A stretch of 64,000 bases of DNA from Loripinus fragilis (Eukaryota; Mollusca; Bivalvia; Lucinida; Lucinidae), in assembly GCA_964019695.1 (NCBI GenBank), contig OZ026520.1, forward strand, positions 92,756,913 to 92,820,912. The letters run 5' to 3'. The notes under the pieces are model-generated. The model did no database searches, was not told the DNA's origin, and worked only from the letters and a program-made list of their open reading frames with translations. Position 1 is the stretch's first letter, and the number at the start of each line of letters is the position of its first letter. The position numbers were made by a program, and so were the translations under genes. Below are positions 11,200 to 22,084 of the stretch, piece after piece.

Positions 11200-12870
11200 G
11201 AAAGGGAGAATCACCCTCATCATGCTTTTCTTATTTGTCCATTTATTTCTGCTTGCTCAGCAGTTTCTGTCGAACGTTTCTCTGGATACTGCTTAACCTA
11301 GGAATTTGAAATTTCGTACAAAGTTTGTACTGCAAACATTGAGTATTGCAGGCTGTATTGTGTAAAACAGAACAGTCCCTGAGATTCAAAATCAAACCCT
11401 GTTTTTCACTGCCCTAGGAAGTTAATAGAGCTTTGGAAAGTTGATACTTGACACATGAATGCACGCGGGTGGGGGTCAATTTATCATGCTGCATATTTTC
11501 TAGTTAAATATATTTATATATGACCTCGGCAACTATTCTATTCTAATTTCTATTGTGAATCCTTATGTACCACTTGTTGGTCAGAGTGAAGAATGTTATG
11601 TCTATGGCTATGTCATAAGCATGTCAAAGATAACATAGGTCAGAAATGGTTGTCCCTTTCAACGGGGTGACTTTAATGAACAGAACAAACATTTACACCT
11701 AAATTTGTATACACTACTGATTGGAGAATTAAATGGTGTTTTGTGTTTGTAATTCTTCCCATAAGTAAATCACATTTTCTCTGTCTTGTGGCAGTCTTTG
11801 GTGATCTATACTGACGGACTTTAAAAACGCAACACTTGGATAACAGCTTTAATTTATGTCTCGAAAAAGAAGGCAGAACAATAATTTTGATTGTATATGA
11901 AAGAGCATTTATTTGTAAGTAAAACATGGAAAACTTGTCCAACTAAGATGAACGTAATGTATTAAAATGTAAACTTTTTTAGATTGGGGTTATCTGTTTT
12001 ATGTGACCAAATGTTATGAATGAAAGATTCCCTACTTCTTTAAATCAAGAAACACTAGAAGCATCAAATTTGTATCATGGACTTTGTTAGTCATCGAGAA
12101 ACCACTCTCGTATTAATTGGCAGGTCTGCGATACAGATTATTTGCGTATATGACGTTTATCTGGGTGTACCCTTTCATTCAATAGCTTAAAATCTCATCT
12201 ACTTAAGAAATGTTTAAATGGCTAAATTCATACGGAGCAAAAAACGTCGTCCAGTTTAGTTGTACAATTAAAACTAAAGTGTTTGCTGAAGAAGCCAACT
12301 CATGCTGACATAATCGAAGCAAAGGAAGTTTACATTCAACAGTCTTTTGGAAGATATAAGTGAAAGTTAGTGTTGCGTAATTTAAGTCCGTCAGTATATT
12401 TACCACTTTCAAGCCCTGTGTTGTTCGATTGATTTGATACCATTATATTCTAAATAGCTTTGCACTTTGTTCAAACACTCTGACAAAGCTTCCAACGAAA
12501 CTGTCTGTCCAGTGTTCTCGGGCATTTGTCTCTGCAAATGTTGTGCGACAGAGTGTTTGCCCAAAGTAGGATGTTTTACAAGAATGGTATGGTATTATTA
12601 GACCTGGACAAAATTAGGCTTGTTAATGAAAACAAATACCACATAATAGAAACAAAACTTTTTACCATAAAGAAAAATAACTATTCATGCAGTGTACCTA
12701 AAATCACATTATTCCACACCTGAACTATATTGTAGAAAACTGATCAAAATAATCCACCAAAGTGTGAAGAAAGGGTTAAAATACTCTTTAAATTCCAGTC
12801 TCCTTTTTTAAAGACGCGAGCAAAGGGGCATAACCCATTTTATCATCGTGATTTTTTTCTGATTTGTTAT
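11200..12870. other. Intergenic stretch without recognised content
   Basis: AT-rich sequence with frequent stops in all frames. I see no gene, RNA, tandem array or TIR element that I can support. Confidence 0.5.
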
Positions 12871-13101
12871 AGTCAATATGCGGTCTATCTAAGCAAAGAC
12901 ACGCAAAGACGTGCAAAGACACGCAAATTTTTGCGTGTCTTTGTCCGTCTTTGTGTGTCTTTGTCAACTTCAAACTTTTTTTTTTGCTGCCTTTGCGTGT
13001 CTTTGTGTGTCTTTGCGCGTCTTTGCCCGTCTTTGCCCGTCTTTGCGTGTCTTTGCGTAGTTTGGGTGTCTTTGCGGTATTTAGATAGACCAGTCAATAT
13101 G
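12871..13101. mobile_element. Foldback-like element with decamer repeats and 10-bp target duplication
   Basis: AGTCAATATG occurs at 12871-12880 and again at 13092-13101, flanking a ~211-bp insert. The insert starts CGGTCTATCTAAGCAAAGAC and ends GTCTTTGCGGTATTTAGATAGACC, which are inverted ends. The arms are built of tandem ~10-bp units (CAAAGACACG in the left arm, CGTGTCTTTG-type in the right arm) around a short T-rich centre. Inverted arms made of short tandem repeats plus a 9-10-bp target duplication are the hallmarks of foldback elements. No coding region is present. Confidence 0.8.
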
Positions 13102-13267
13102 TTCGAATGTGACCTTATATATGACAAGGAGATTGTTCATATGTTTTAGATGCTATTACAAAACTGATAATCATAACTGAGATACATGTATGGGTAATGT
13201 TAGGAAAACTGCAGTTTTCCTGGAATCACTCATATCTTAGGCAATATTTAACGATACTATTAGCAGT

Positions 13268-13643
13268 TAAAGCTGCATAATCTGTAACTTTTGATATTTT
13301 CATTTTAAAAATAATATTTATATTTTTCAAGAACACAGTATAAATGCTAAAATTCAGGTATACTTTTTAACTTTTTCGTAATAATTAACAAATTATTAGT
13401 GCCAAAACAACAGCATTTATGTTAAAAATCAACTGTCTAGAATTATTGGAAGGACGCAAATAATTACAAACAAGAGAAAATACACCTGTTTTTATAAGAT
13501 AATTCACTTTTTCATGCAGTTTTCAGCTGTAGAAATTAGATTTATTGTGACAACATAACTTTATTCTACTTTTGCAAATGATTTAAAAAGAAAATATTTT
13601 TTTTTCGAAAAATGTTCGTAGTTACAGAGTATGCAGCTTTAAA
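13268..13643. mobile_element. Non-autonomous element family K, copy 1
   Basis: Starts AAAGCTGCATAATCTGTAAC and ends with the inverted GTTACAGAGTATGCAGCTTT. Inner markers are CAACTGTCTAGAATTATTGG and AAGGACGCAAATAATTAC. Other copies lie at 43081 and 58029 in the opposite orientation. Confidence 0.8.
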
Positions 13644-13689
13644 TAAGCTTTTAACTGAGATTCTAAATCGCGTGCTTGATAAATATAAA

Positions 13690-13912
13690 GCACGGATCCA
13701 GTAATTTTCATAAGGGGTGGGGGCGTGGATCCTGATAACATGTTTTAATTTTTGGTTATCAAAGTATTTCACATATAGCCGTACGAACCTCCAATTGCTT
13801 CTCGAGAGGGGTCTGTACCAGTAATTCTAAGGAATCCTCTATAGTCACCTGATTTTCAAGGAGGAGGTCGTTTCGAACCCCTGCCCCCCCCCCTCTTATG
13901 GATCCACCCATG
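13690..13912. mobile_element. MITE family F, copy 4 (central hairpin deleted)
   Basis: Left end GCACGGATCCAGTAATTTTC and right end CTTATGGATCCACCCATGA, with GTCTGTACCAGTAATTCTAA inside. The GGCCCGCC hairpin found in other copies is absent. Confidence 0.6.
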
Positions 13913-14415
13913 AATATAACAACATACATGCAACATATGGACCGCTATCAAATGAAATCCTTAGCATTAATAAACAGTTTGTAGTAGACTTACAGAAACA
14001 TTTTATCATTTATTTACAGGACGGAACTATCCAAGAAGAGGACCTCACGTGATATATATTCTAAACAGTATAGTATGCATTGTTGTGGAAAAGTGATCCA
14101 AAGTTTTCACCTAAAATGTACAAAAATATGGGAAACAAGACCCTTGAGGTTATGAAACCTTTTTCATGCTCAACTCGACTGAGCATGGTACATGAACAGC
14201 TCATTAAAACTAAAATGCTGTAAAAAATAAATGCCTTTCTTTTTTTGAAACCCTCAGACATTGTATTTTATACCTCTTATACATGTTAAAATGCCAACAT
14301 TTTTTTTATTTTAGCATTTATAAGCATAATAAATTTCATACTCAGGTGAGTTGAGCGTGAAAAGGTTTTACAACCTTGGGGCCACTCTGTAGAAGTAGCA
14401 GTAGCCTTCTCACAC

Positions 14416-14597
14416 CGTGTAGGCGGCTTTTGAAAACGTTAATACTATCGACGAACGAAGATAAAAAATCGTTAGAAACATAGTTTTTGATTGCCATTTA
14501 TCGCCCAGTTGGGCGACAAATGGCAATTGAAAACACTGTTTCTAGCGACTTTTGATCTGCGTTCGTCGACCGTTTTCGATTGCCGGTTATCCGGTAT
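14416..14597. mobile_element. MITE family P (long hairpin)
   Basis: Left arm GTAGGCGGCTTTTGAAAACG and TCGACGAACGAAGAT; right arm GTTCGTCGACCGTTTTCGAT, GCCGGTTATCCGG. The centre folds as TTGCCATTTATCGCCCA / TGGGCGACAAATGGCAA. Relatives lie at 39195-39360 and 56779-56929. Confidence 0.75.
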
Positions 14598-15040
14598 GCT
14601 TCTTTCATTCAAAAAACTTTTGTTTCCTGTAAAAAGGCATAAATTTATATATTCGTTTAAAGTGCCTCGAGATATTAAAAGTCTTACGATTTTTATGCTC
14701 ACCTGGGGGTTAGAGGAATATGGTCACATAATCATTTTTCAGGTGAACTGGGGAATTCAGTTTCAAAAATGAGTTGAACAGGAGAACTTTAGAGGAACAT
14801 GCAACTTATTTTTTCAGTGGATCCTTGGGAAGCTACACACATTTCAGGGAACAAGAAGAAAAGTACCCATTGATATGGGAGGGCCCTGTGTCTCTACATA
14901 GATGATCTCAAGGTTGACTGGGGTGTATGCAATGCATATTATATAATATTTTAGATGTTAAATTGCAAAATCAATGCACCACAAATTTATTTAATGCAGC
15001 TATACTGTCAATGGAACTTTAAGTATGTATATTTTAACAT

Positions 15041-15430
15041 TTCACGCCGCGCGTCTGGGAATGACATAAAGCTATTAATACCACCCTTACCAACTTTAGC
15101 ACGAAATATCTCATGATGTGCAAGGTCTACACTGATGTTGGTGGTATAAAATAGTTATACCATGTTTGTCTACCTGTACTTAAGATAACCCACTCGCTAA
15201 AGCTCGTGGATTATCTCCACTTACCGGCGGACAAGCCACGGTATAACTATAAAATCTATATACCACTATAGGGGTTTACAGACCTTTGTAACATAATGAA
15301 ATGACGCCTATAATAATGTTGTGTAAATATGACACAATAAGGACGTTTTCAAACCAAACACGCAATAACAAAACAGTTTAAATGTCATATGAAAAATAGA
15401 ATTTATCATTTGGGTTCCTGTATTATTGAA
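15041..15430. mobile_element. MITE family G, copy 2
   Basis: Shares GTCTGGGAATGACATAA, TATACCACTATAGGGGTTTA, GACGCCTATAATAATGTTG and TGTATTATTGAATTTATTAA with 3715-4065. A central mirrored segment (GGTATAACTAT / ATAGTTATACC) is visible. Confidence 0.6.
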
Positions 15431-15824
15431 TTTATTAACAGAAATTACGTAAAACTAACATGTGAAAAACTTTTCCGACCATTTTTCCAACTATACCGTC
15501 ATACCGTAATATTCAAATCATGTAGGTTATTTCTATATCCGTAGGTCCAGTATTTTGTTGTTGTTTTTTATTTATTTGTTTGGTTTTTTTCTTGTTTTTG
15601 TTCAGATAATTTACACTTGCTGTTTACAAGTACATGGTCAATTAATTATAATTTACTCCGCTCCTTCATGTGCTTCACAACCAATCAGTACTGCAAAGAA
15701 ACAACTTAATCACACATTTTGTCAATATTTGTAATATCTATTTAGCAAATCATTTAGTAAATCAGTGAAGTGGTCAATGCGACCATCTCTAAAGGCGCAG
15801 TCATGAAAACTTTAAGTAGATCAT

Positions 15825-15960
15825 AGATTATATATTACAATTATAAAGAAATTAAGTGGTTCACTCGCTGAGATCGTTACAATTATAAAGAAATTAAGTG
15901 GTTCACTCGCTGCTCTCGTTCCCACTTAATTCCTATATAATTGTAATATACGATCTATAA
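15825..15960. repeat. Hairpin with an internal 45-bp tandem duplication
   Basis: ACAATTATAAAGAAATTAAG followed by TGGTTCACTCGCTG occurs twice in direct orientation. An inverted copy follows (CCCACTTAATTCCTATATAA, TTGTAATATA). The outer arms ATAGATTATA / TATAACCTAT are near-complementary. Confidence 0.75.
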
Positions 15961-16110
15961 CCTATACAGAATAATATAGGACTGCAAAATTTATATATTA
16001 TTGTCTAAATGATGAAGCTTGTAGTCGTTTCTGTTTATCTCATCTATCCATTTTTATTTTGTTTAATTTTACAGCATTATTTAAGAAATAAATTCGATTT
16101 TTGAATGTTC

Positions 16111-16198
16111 ATGGAATCATGAATACTTCGGGTCTCTTGCAAAGTTAACGTAAAGCCCCATTAACTTTGCAAGAGACTCGAAGTACTCATGATTCCAT
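16111..16198. repeat. Long inverted repeat (about 38-bp arms)
   Basis: ATGGAATCATGAATACTTCG with GGTCTCTTGCAAAGTTAA in the left arm is mirrored by TTAACTTTGCAAGAGACTCG and AAGTACTCATGATTCCAT on the right. The loop is about 12 bases. Confidence 0.9.
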
Positions 16199-16949
16199 TA
16201 ACAGACCAAAACTTGAATTTATTGTTTATATTTACGTCTTATTATAAATATCTAATATATAAAAATTACTATAATCTAGGAAACAAAACAGTTTTTGTAT
16301 TTAATATGTAATCGTATTAACGGTACCGTTGGAGTGTAAAACGGAAAAAAAACGGAACAGCCAATTTTAACAGGACAGCCAATGAAGCAAACAATAGGCG
16401 TGTTTTGCATGTACGATTCTGGTGTGGCTCGCTGTCAATCACAACACCAGTGCCACTTCTGGCGATTCCAAGTGTATTGCACAGGCAAATGAGCTTAGTC
16501 AATCATTTTTATATCTTTCATGAGGCTATGAACGGTTGCAAAAATCTAATGAGTCATTTAATGCTAACCTACTTTACATTAGTTGAATAATTTATTGACA
16601 TTTTTTGTGATAAAATATTGAATACACAAAGGTTTGTTTACCGTAGTATTCAACATCAAAACATGTTTAATATCATAAAATGCTGTGTTAAACAAACGTT
16701 GGGTTTTTAATTAATTGAAAACGTTATCAGCATATGAGCTTGTTCATAACTTTCGATACCCCTGTTGTCTCCACAAGGGTTGCAGATTAAAATTTACAAT
16801 GCTTATGACACTTGTTGCTTGATGAAAAAGTTCTACAATGAATTCTGATTGAATATTCTATACTAATGGTTATCCTTCTGTTTTAAATTCTATATAAGTT
16901 CTCTACTCTTAAGATTTCTTAAGAATGTATCAATTATATATTGTTAATT

Positions 16950-17172
16950 GAGCCGCGACATGAGATTTCCAACAATGTGGTATGTGCGACCAGCAAAGGC
17001 TCAGACAAGCCTGCGCATACCAGCAGTCTGATCAGAGCCTTTGTTAGTCGCTGGAATAATCTGTGACTTTTAAGCTACTGACCGAACAGCATTATGGTGC
17101 CTTTAAGCTTAAAAGGAGGCTGCACAACTTGTCAAAATGCCACATTGTTGAAAATCATGTGTCACGGCTCAA
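16950..17172. mobile_element. MITE family A, copy 3
   Basis: TTGAGCCGCGACATGAGATT at the left and AATCATGTGTCACGGCTCAA at the right, with CTGATCAGAGCCTTTGTTAG inside. Confidence 0.85.
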
Positions 17173-17300
17173 TTATAAACTAGCTGAAAACTGTCACTTT
17201 GAATTGCAAACAAACACCATCTTGGGAATATATGTATGCCTTGGTTTTCATTTTTGTACAGTGTTTACAAGAAAACTACTTAAACTCTTCTGCAAATGGG

Positions 17301-17475
17301 TAGGGTAAAGTCAGGTAACTTCGGACATCAGGTAAATTTGGACAGCGGCCTCGTCTGATTCATATTATAATTACAGGAATAAAAAATAATCAAGTAGTCT
17401 CATCTGGAATTCCACTGTTTGCAATTGTGTGTCCGAATTTACCTGGTGTCTGAAGTTTTATGACGTTACCCTAAA
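17301..17475. mobile_element. MITE family J, copy 1
   Basis: Left end TAGGGTAAAGTCAGGTAACT and CGGACATCAGGTAAATTTGG; right end CCGAATTTACCTGGTGTCTG and ACGTTACCCTAA. These are terminal inverted repeats of about 40 bp. A second copy lies at 40243-40456. Confidence 0.85.
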
Positions 17476-17732
17476 CCAGAGCCATAATGTTATGGTGATT
17501 TAGTGTATAAATCTAAAAGACTCATTGGAAAGCTTTCTTTTCCTGCTCAATTCAAAAATATAGTCAAACATTATAAAAAAGAGGGAACTGTCAAGGAAAT
17601 ATCGCGATGCCTGGTTATAATTGACAAAAAGTAAGTGGGTAATATCACAAACTGCAGGCAAACCATGGCACCTTAGGGAAGAGCCACACAACAATCACGA
17701 GACACCATGAAGACAAACTAAGCAAAACAACC

Positions 17733-17734
<2 letters not shown>

Positions 17735-17782
<48 letters not shown>
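17735..17782. repeat. (CT)n microsatellite
   Basis: About 24 CT dinucleotides, 40 bp before MITE family B. Confidence 0.95.
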
Positions 17783-17788
<6 letters not shown>

Positions 17789-17822
17789 TCAAAATGATTG
17801 CAAAACTAGAATGGACATAAAG

Positions 17823-18041
17823 TACTGTAAATTCGGAAATTTTCGCGAGGGTTTATTTTCGCGAAACTTCGCAACTGCGAAGTTTCGTGAAAATTAAATC
17901 CTCGCGAAATGGCGAAATCACTCTGTCGTTTACTGATATATGTAAATCATGACTTAGTCGCGAATTTTTAACGTCGCAAAAATGTCTTTTAACGCTATTC
18001 GCGAAAATAAAATTCTCGCGAAAATTTCCGAATTTACAGTA
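17823..18041. mobile_element. MITE family B, intact copy
   Basis: Terminal inverted repeats TACTGTAAATTCGGAAATTT and AAATTTCCGAATTTACAGTA, with many TTCGCG/CGCGAA words inside. Length is 219 bp with no coding capacity. Confidence 0.9.
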
Positions 18042-18124
18042 ACGCACAACAAAACATAGAACACTTTACAGAATCCCACAATGGGAGTAACAATCAACAA
18101 CGAATCAACAAAACTAGAACCACC

Positions 18125-18900
18125 GCCTTAGAACGGACAGCAGCCTACTCCACATAGGTCGGGGGTAGCTTAAATGCATTTTACTGGTAACAAATCTTCG
18201 CCCTAGTTTCTGCTGATGTTGAAGCACAACAAGGTTTAGCTCGCATGGAGGCTTTCCATTGAAATGTACCATCACGGAGAAACAATCTAATTAAATTAAC
18301 ACACTATGACGAAGTCAAGAAATGGTCTCACGACTCAAAGATAGTCAGAGCTAAAGAAAACCTAAAGTTGAGCCACGGTGGGCCCAGCTACTGATAAGCA
18401 TCAGGCACCAACCTACCGATTAAACATTTACGTCAGAGCCGTCATTGAGTCTGAGGCTAGCCAACCATGGCTTAGTATGAGGTTTCTTAAGCTCTGAATC
18501 TCTGTGAGTTATTTCCTTTTTTACATCATAAATTTATTTGATTACTTAGATAGGTTCTCTGTGATGATATAGAAAACCTCTGTGTTATTTAATAACTATA
18601 GAATTTAGAGCGAAGATTTGGTACCAGTAGTAGGCATTTAAGCCCCTAGTGGCTTTGGCTAATGTCCGTTCTAAAGCAGCGATTCTGTTGCTAGTGATTC
18701 ATTGATGCTCCAATCGTGGGGGTTCTGTGTTTTGTCCTTCTTTTGTTGTACAGTACTAAGTGTCATTTCGAGTTTCACAATCATCTTGATGAGGAAGAGA
18801 GAGCTGGTTGCTATACTTTAATTGTCTTTCCTCCTTAAGTCTTGAGACTGTTGGTGTTCTATTCGTACTCCTCAAGTCTGCAGTGTGCCTGACCATAATC
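18125..18900. repeat. Family E sequence in head-to-head inverted arrangement
   Basis: 18125-18440 carries the family in reverse orientation (GGACAGCAGCCTAC, TCAAAGATAGTCAGAGCTAA). 18480-18900 carries it forward (AAGCTCTGAATCTCTGTGAG, TTTGGTACCAGTAGTAGGCA, CATCTTGATGAGGAAGAGAG). The two halves could form a long hairpin. Confidence 0.65.
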
Positions 18901-18977
18901 ACTTACTCTATTATTGCAATTGTGTCTTATATGTGATTGGATTACATGAAAGAGGAGCAGGCTTAGCAATGACATTA

Positions 18978-19553
18978 ACAAAGGGGTACGTGCAATAAGG
19001 GGCTATTTTGCCCCCTCTAGAGCCAAAAACTGAAAGTTGCTTTTCACCAATTTCATCTTATTGGTTTATTAGAAGAATAGCTCAAGTGTAAAACTCTGGC
19101 ATTTATTTTACTTTTACCGGTTGCTATGGTATCCAAAATGGCCAACAAAATAGGCTTAAAGTAGAGAAATTGCCATTTTAGGCCAAATTTGAGACCGATA
19201 TTTGAAGAATTTGATATCAGCACAAGCAAATACAAAAAAAACCTTTTAATATATTGTGTGCCGTGATAATTCTCATCATCTGTTAAAAAATTTTGGTATT
19301 TGCTTGTGCTCTATATTAATTCCTCTATCTCCAATCTGTTCCAAAGTGGTCATTTTCCTATTTTCAGCCTTTTTTGGTGGCCATTTTTGTTACCATGGCA
19401 ACCGTAAAAGTCGATTCAACACCAGACCTTTACACTTTGGCTATTGTTCTAATAAACTAATAAGAAGAAACTTGTGAAGAGCAACTATTATTTTTTGACC
19501 TCATGGGGGGGGGGGGGGGGCAAAATAGCCTCTTAATGCACGTACCCCTTTAA
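18978..19553. mobile_element. ~576-bp palindromic TIR element
   Basis: Outer ends AAAGGGGTACGTGCAATAAG and GCATGCACGT-type right end (TTAATGCACGTACCCCTTTA) are inverted repeats. The palindrome continues inward (ACCGGTTGCTATGG against CCATGGCAACCGTAAAAG; AATAGCTCAAGTGTAAA against TTTACACTTTGGCTATT). A G18 run sits in the right arm. No coding region. Confidence 0.75.
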
Positions 19554-19569
19554 TTGTAGTAAATATCAT

Positions 19570-19925
19570 ATTTATCAGTTACTTCTTATATAAACTGCAT
19601 TGTCGCACGTTGCCTGATAAACATTGTCTATCTCAGGCATGTGACTTTATCAGGTCATGATGACGTTGCACTTTTGGAATGACGTCGCTAATGACGCTGA
19701 ATCAACGCAAAAATCAAAAGTTACGTCATAAGCGCTAGATTGAAGATTAAAACAATGAGTAAACTGATAAAAATAATACAAGGTTTGCGTCTTTTAATAT
19801 AAAGTTTACAAGGCTCAGCTTTGAGAACACATGTTGAATCACTCGGCAAGCCTCAGGATATCAACAAGCATTCTCAAAACCTTGCCTGGTAAACTTGATA
19901 TCAAAAGACAATCACATAGTATTCT
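19570..19925. mobile_element. MITE family G-like, copy 3
   Basis: Contains CTCAGCTTTGAGAACACATG and CTCGGCAAGCCTCAGGATAT, mirrored around about 19850 (AAGTTTACAAGG against CCTGGTAAACTT). The GACGTCGCTAATGACG part resembles the flanks of the other G copies. Confidence 0.55.
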
Positions 19926-20020
19926 CTATATATGAAACGGGTGGAGACACAATAAATTATAACATCTACAGCCCTGACCCTAAAATGCATGCCCCCTAAA
20001 ATGTATGCCTATCAGATTCA

Positions 20021-20241
20021 GCCCTTAATCTTTAAAGCGCCACCTACAATTTGCAGCTGACGACAAATTCGAATTTTGCGGTTTTTTAAAAAAAATAGCA
20101 AATACGAAATGATATTTCATGAGAATCGTCTGCTGGCAGACGATTCTCATGAAACATCATACCTTATTTTTTTCGAAAATAGGGAAAGATGTCGCAAGTA
20201 TTGTCATCTGCTGCAGTTGTGATTGGCGCTTTAAGGGTTAA
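20021..20241. mobile_element. MITE family H, copy 1
   Basis: Ends CTTAATCTTTAAAGCGCCAC and TTGGCGCTTTAAGGGTTAA. The centre is a perfect fold, GAGAATCGTCTGC / GCAGACGATTCTC. The outer arms carry TGCAGCTGACGAC and CTGCTGCAG. Confidence 0.85.
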
Positions 20242-20629
20242 CAAATCCAATGAAATTATCTATGTAACCAACTAATACTCAGATCAACCTGGTCCTGAGG
20301 TTATAAAACTTTTCTCAGGCTCAACTCAGCTGAGCATGAGATTTCAACTGCGTAAAAACTAAAATTCTAAAAATAAAGACTTTTCTTGCTTCCAAACGTT
20401 CAGATGTTGTATTTATCACGCTTAAAATGTTCAAAAGCCAGCAATTGTTGACGTTTTAGCATTTTTTGAGCAGGATAAATTCCATGCTCAATTGATATAC
20501 ATAACAAAGTTTTATAAACCCAGGGACTAGAAACGTATTTTTTAGCCTGAGCCTTCGGCTAATTCCAAACTTTGTTAAAAGAGAAAGCAGAATTGAAAGC
20601 AAATGCATCTGAAATGCAAGCCCTTATTA

Positions 20630-20885
20630 AAAGTAAGTAAGAAGGCAAATATCAGGAATCGATGCAATAAAGTACCACACCCCTGGCCCAGGACATCACA
20701 CGGGAAAGTGACAAAAACACAAGAGAACTTCACATACAAGCAAGCCAAGAGGCCAGACTTTTAACAGCATGTGACGACAAGGCTGCAATGCAAAGACAAA
20801 ACAGCACAACAAACACAAAGCTTAATAACAAAAAATGATCCACAAAAAAGCACCGCCTTGGAACAGTCAGTAAACCATGTAATCT
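20630..20885 (-). repeat. Interspersed repeat family D, copy 1 (minus)
   Basis: Minus-strand landmarks seen as complements: TATCAGGAATCGATGCAATA, CACGGGAAAGTGACAAAAAC, AAAGCACCGCCTTGGAACAG. Better copies are at 51370 and 61950. Confidence 0.75.
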
Positions 20886-21280
20886 ACTGCAAACCAAATC
20901 AAAATCCGATTAAAAAAGAAAGTTTAAGCTATCCGGAAAAAAATCTGACTTCCATAAAAGTCAATGGAGGCCGACATTTTTAATTTTTATTTACCTTCCT
21001 GTAAATTTTTAAAAGCCAATAAAATCCCCAAAATTCGTTACAAACTGAACATATCTTTTTCTAAATCAACTCTTTCAATATAAGAATCAGCAAAAATGCA
21101 AAGTTAAAAAGGAAAGCAGAAAACTAGGTTTTCTGTTTATACATATTTAATTATAGGTATGAGACGTCACACAGCACAAAAATGACTGCTCTTTATAGAC
21201 TACAATTCTATACAATTCAAACATGTGTAACTTTCTTATTATTTGTTCCATTTTGACAAGGTTTGCGTCAGAATGCAAGG

Positions 21281-21496
21281 TATAACCCTTTAAGCGCCAA
21301 TCAGGACTGCAGCAGACGACAAACTTTGTGACATCTTTCCCAATTTTCGACAAAAATAAGGTATAATATTACATGAAAATCGTCTGCCAGCAGACGATTC
21401 TCATGAAATATCATGCCTTATTTGTTATTTTTGAAAAAGCGGCAAAATTTGAAATTGTCGTCTGCTGCAAATTATAGGTGGCGCTTTATGGGTTAA
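21281..21496. mobile_element. MITE family H, copy 2, 109 bp past the DSTYK-like stop codon
   Basis: Ends TAACCCTTTAAGCGCCAATC and GTGGCGCTTTATGGGTTAA, with centre CGTCTGCCAGCAGACG. It lies just downstream of the minus-strand gene's stop (21605), so it probably falls in or beside the 3' UTR. Confidence 0.85.
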
Positions 21497-21604
21497 TAGT
21501 GCTATCATTTCAGATATTTATAATTTTTGGCGAGATACCTTTGCTGGTTGCCTGTAAGACAAGTACAGTGCCAAAATTGCATGTGTTAGCCCATATGTTT
21601 CAAT

Positions 21605-22084
21605 TTATTTCTTTCTATAACTAGCCCAGAGGTGTCTTGGCGCAACAGTGCCATTAATAACACTAATCCGTTTCGGCTTCTTTTCCATCAGTCTATTAAA
21701 CTCCGCCCACAAGTCTGACGCGGTAGGTCGTATTGATTCATTTGCACTTAAACACATGTTCAAATGGAGTCTCATTTCCTTTGAAAATGAGGAAGCTTTT
21801 AGCTTTGACTCAAAGATATGTGTCGCGTTAAATGAGCGGAACTGTTTAACTGTCCAGCATCTTTCTTCTTCAAACACGCGCAGTGGAGACTCGGCATCCA
21901 GCTCTAGGGACATAATAGCGAAACAGTAAATATCAGAAGCTGCGTTGTATTGGTTCCCATGCAGAACATCTCTTGGCAGATAAACGAAGTCGGAAGATGG
22001 GCAGTCTTCTGGGTCCGATGGAAAGATCGCTTTTCTTGGTAAACAGGCACCAGATAATCGTACGTCACCATTCACAGTATCAAC
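21605..22084 (-). CDS. DSTYK-like: DSTYK-like exon 10: kinase C-lobe and stop
   Basis: The acceptor CTATTTGTAG precedes 22084, in phase 0. The exon encodes residues 880-1038 and a TAA. Landmarks against a kinase C-lobe: VRLSGAC stands where V-K-L-x-DFG is expected, YLPRDVL replaces the APE region, and SDIYCFAIMSLEL is the alphaF segment with its conserved Asp930. RPTASDLWAEF gives the conserved Arg near alphaH-alphaI. The DFG Asp is absent, so Mg-ATP coordination should fail. An AATAAA word overlaps the stop (AAATAAATTG) but may be chance. The flanking intron holds a MITE F fragment 50 bp from the acceptor. Confidence 0.88.
   Translation of the reverse strand, partial: VDTVNGDVRLSGACLPRKAIFPSDPEDCPSSDFVYLPRDVLHGNQYNAASDIYCFAIMSLELDAESPLRVFEEERCWTVKQFRSFNATHIFESKLKASSFSKEMRLHLNMCLSANESIRPTASDLWAEFNRLMEKKPKRISVINGTVAPRHLWASYRKK

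Noticed and set aside
12885..13149. Overlapping ORFs on both strands with repeated KTHKDTQRR or VFARLCVSL words
   Set aside because: They come from the decamer repeats of the foldback-like element.
21648..21929. Plus-strand 93-aa ORF
   Set aside because: Shadow of DSTYK-like exon 10, which has clear kinase-fold similarity on the minus strand.
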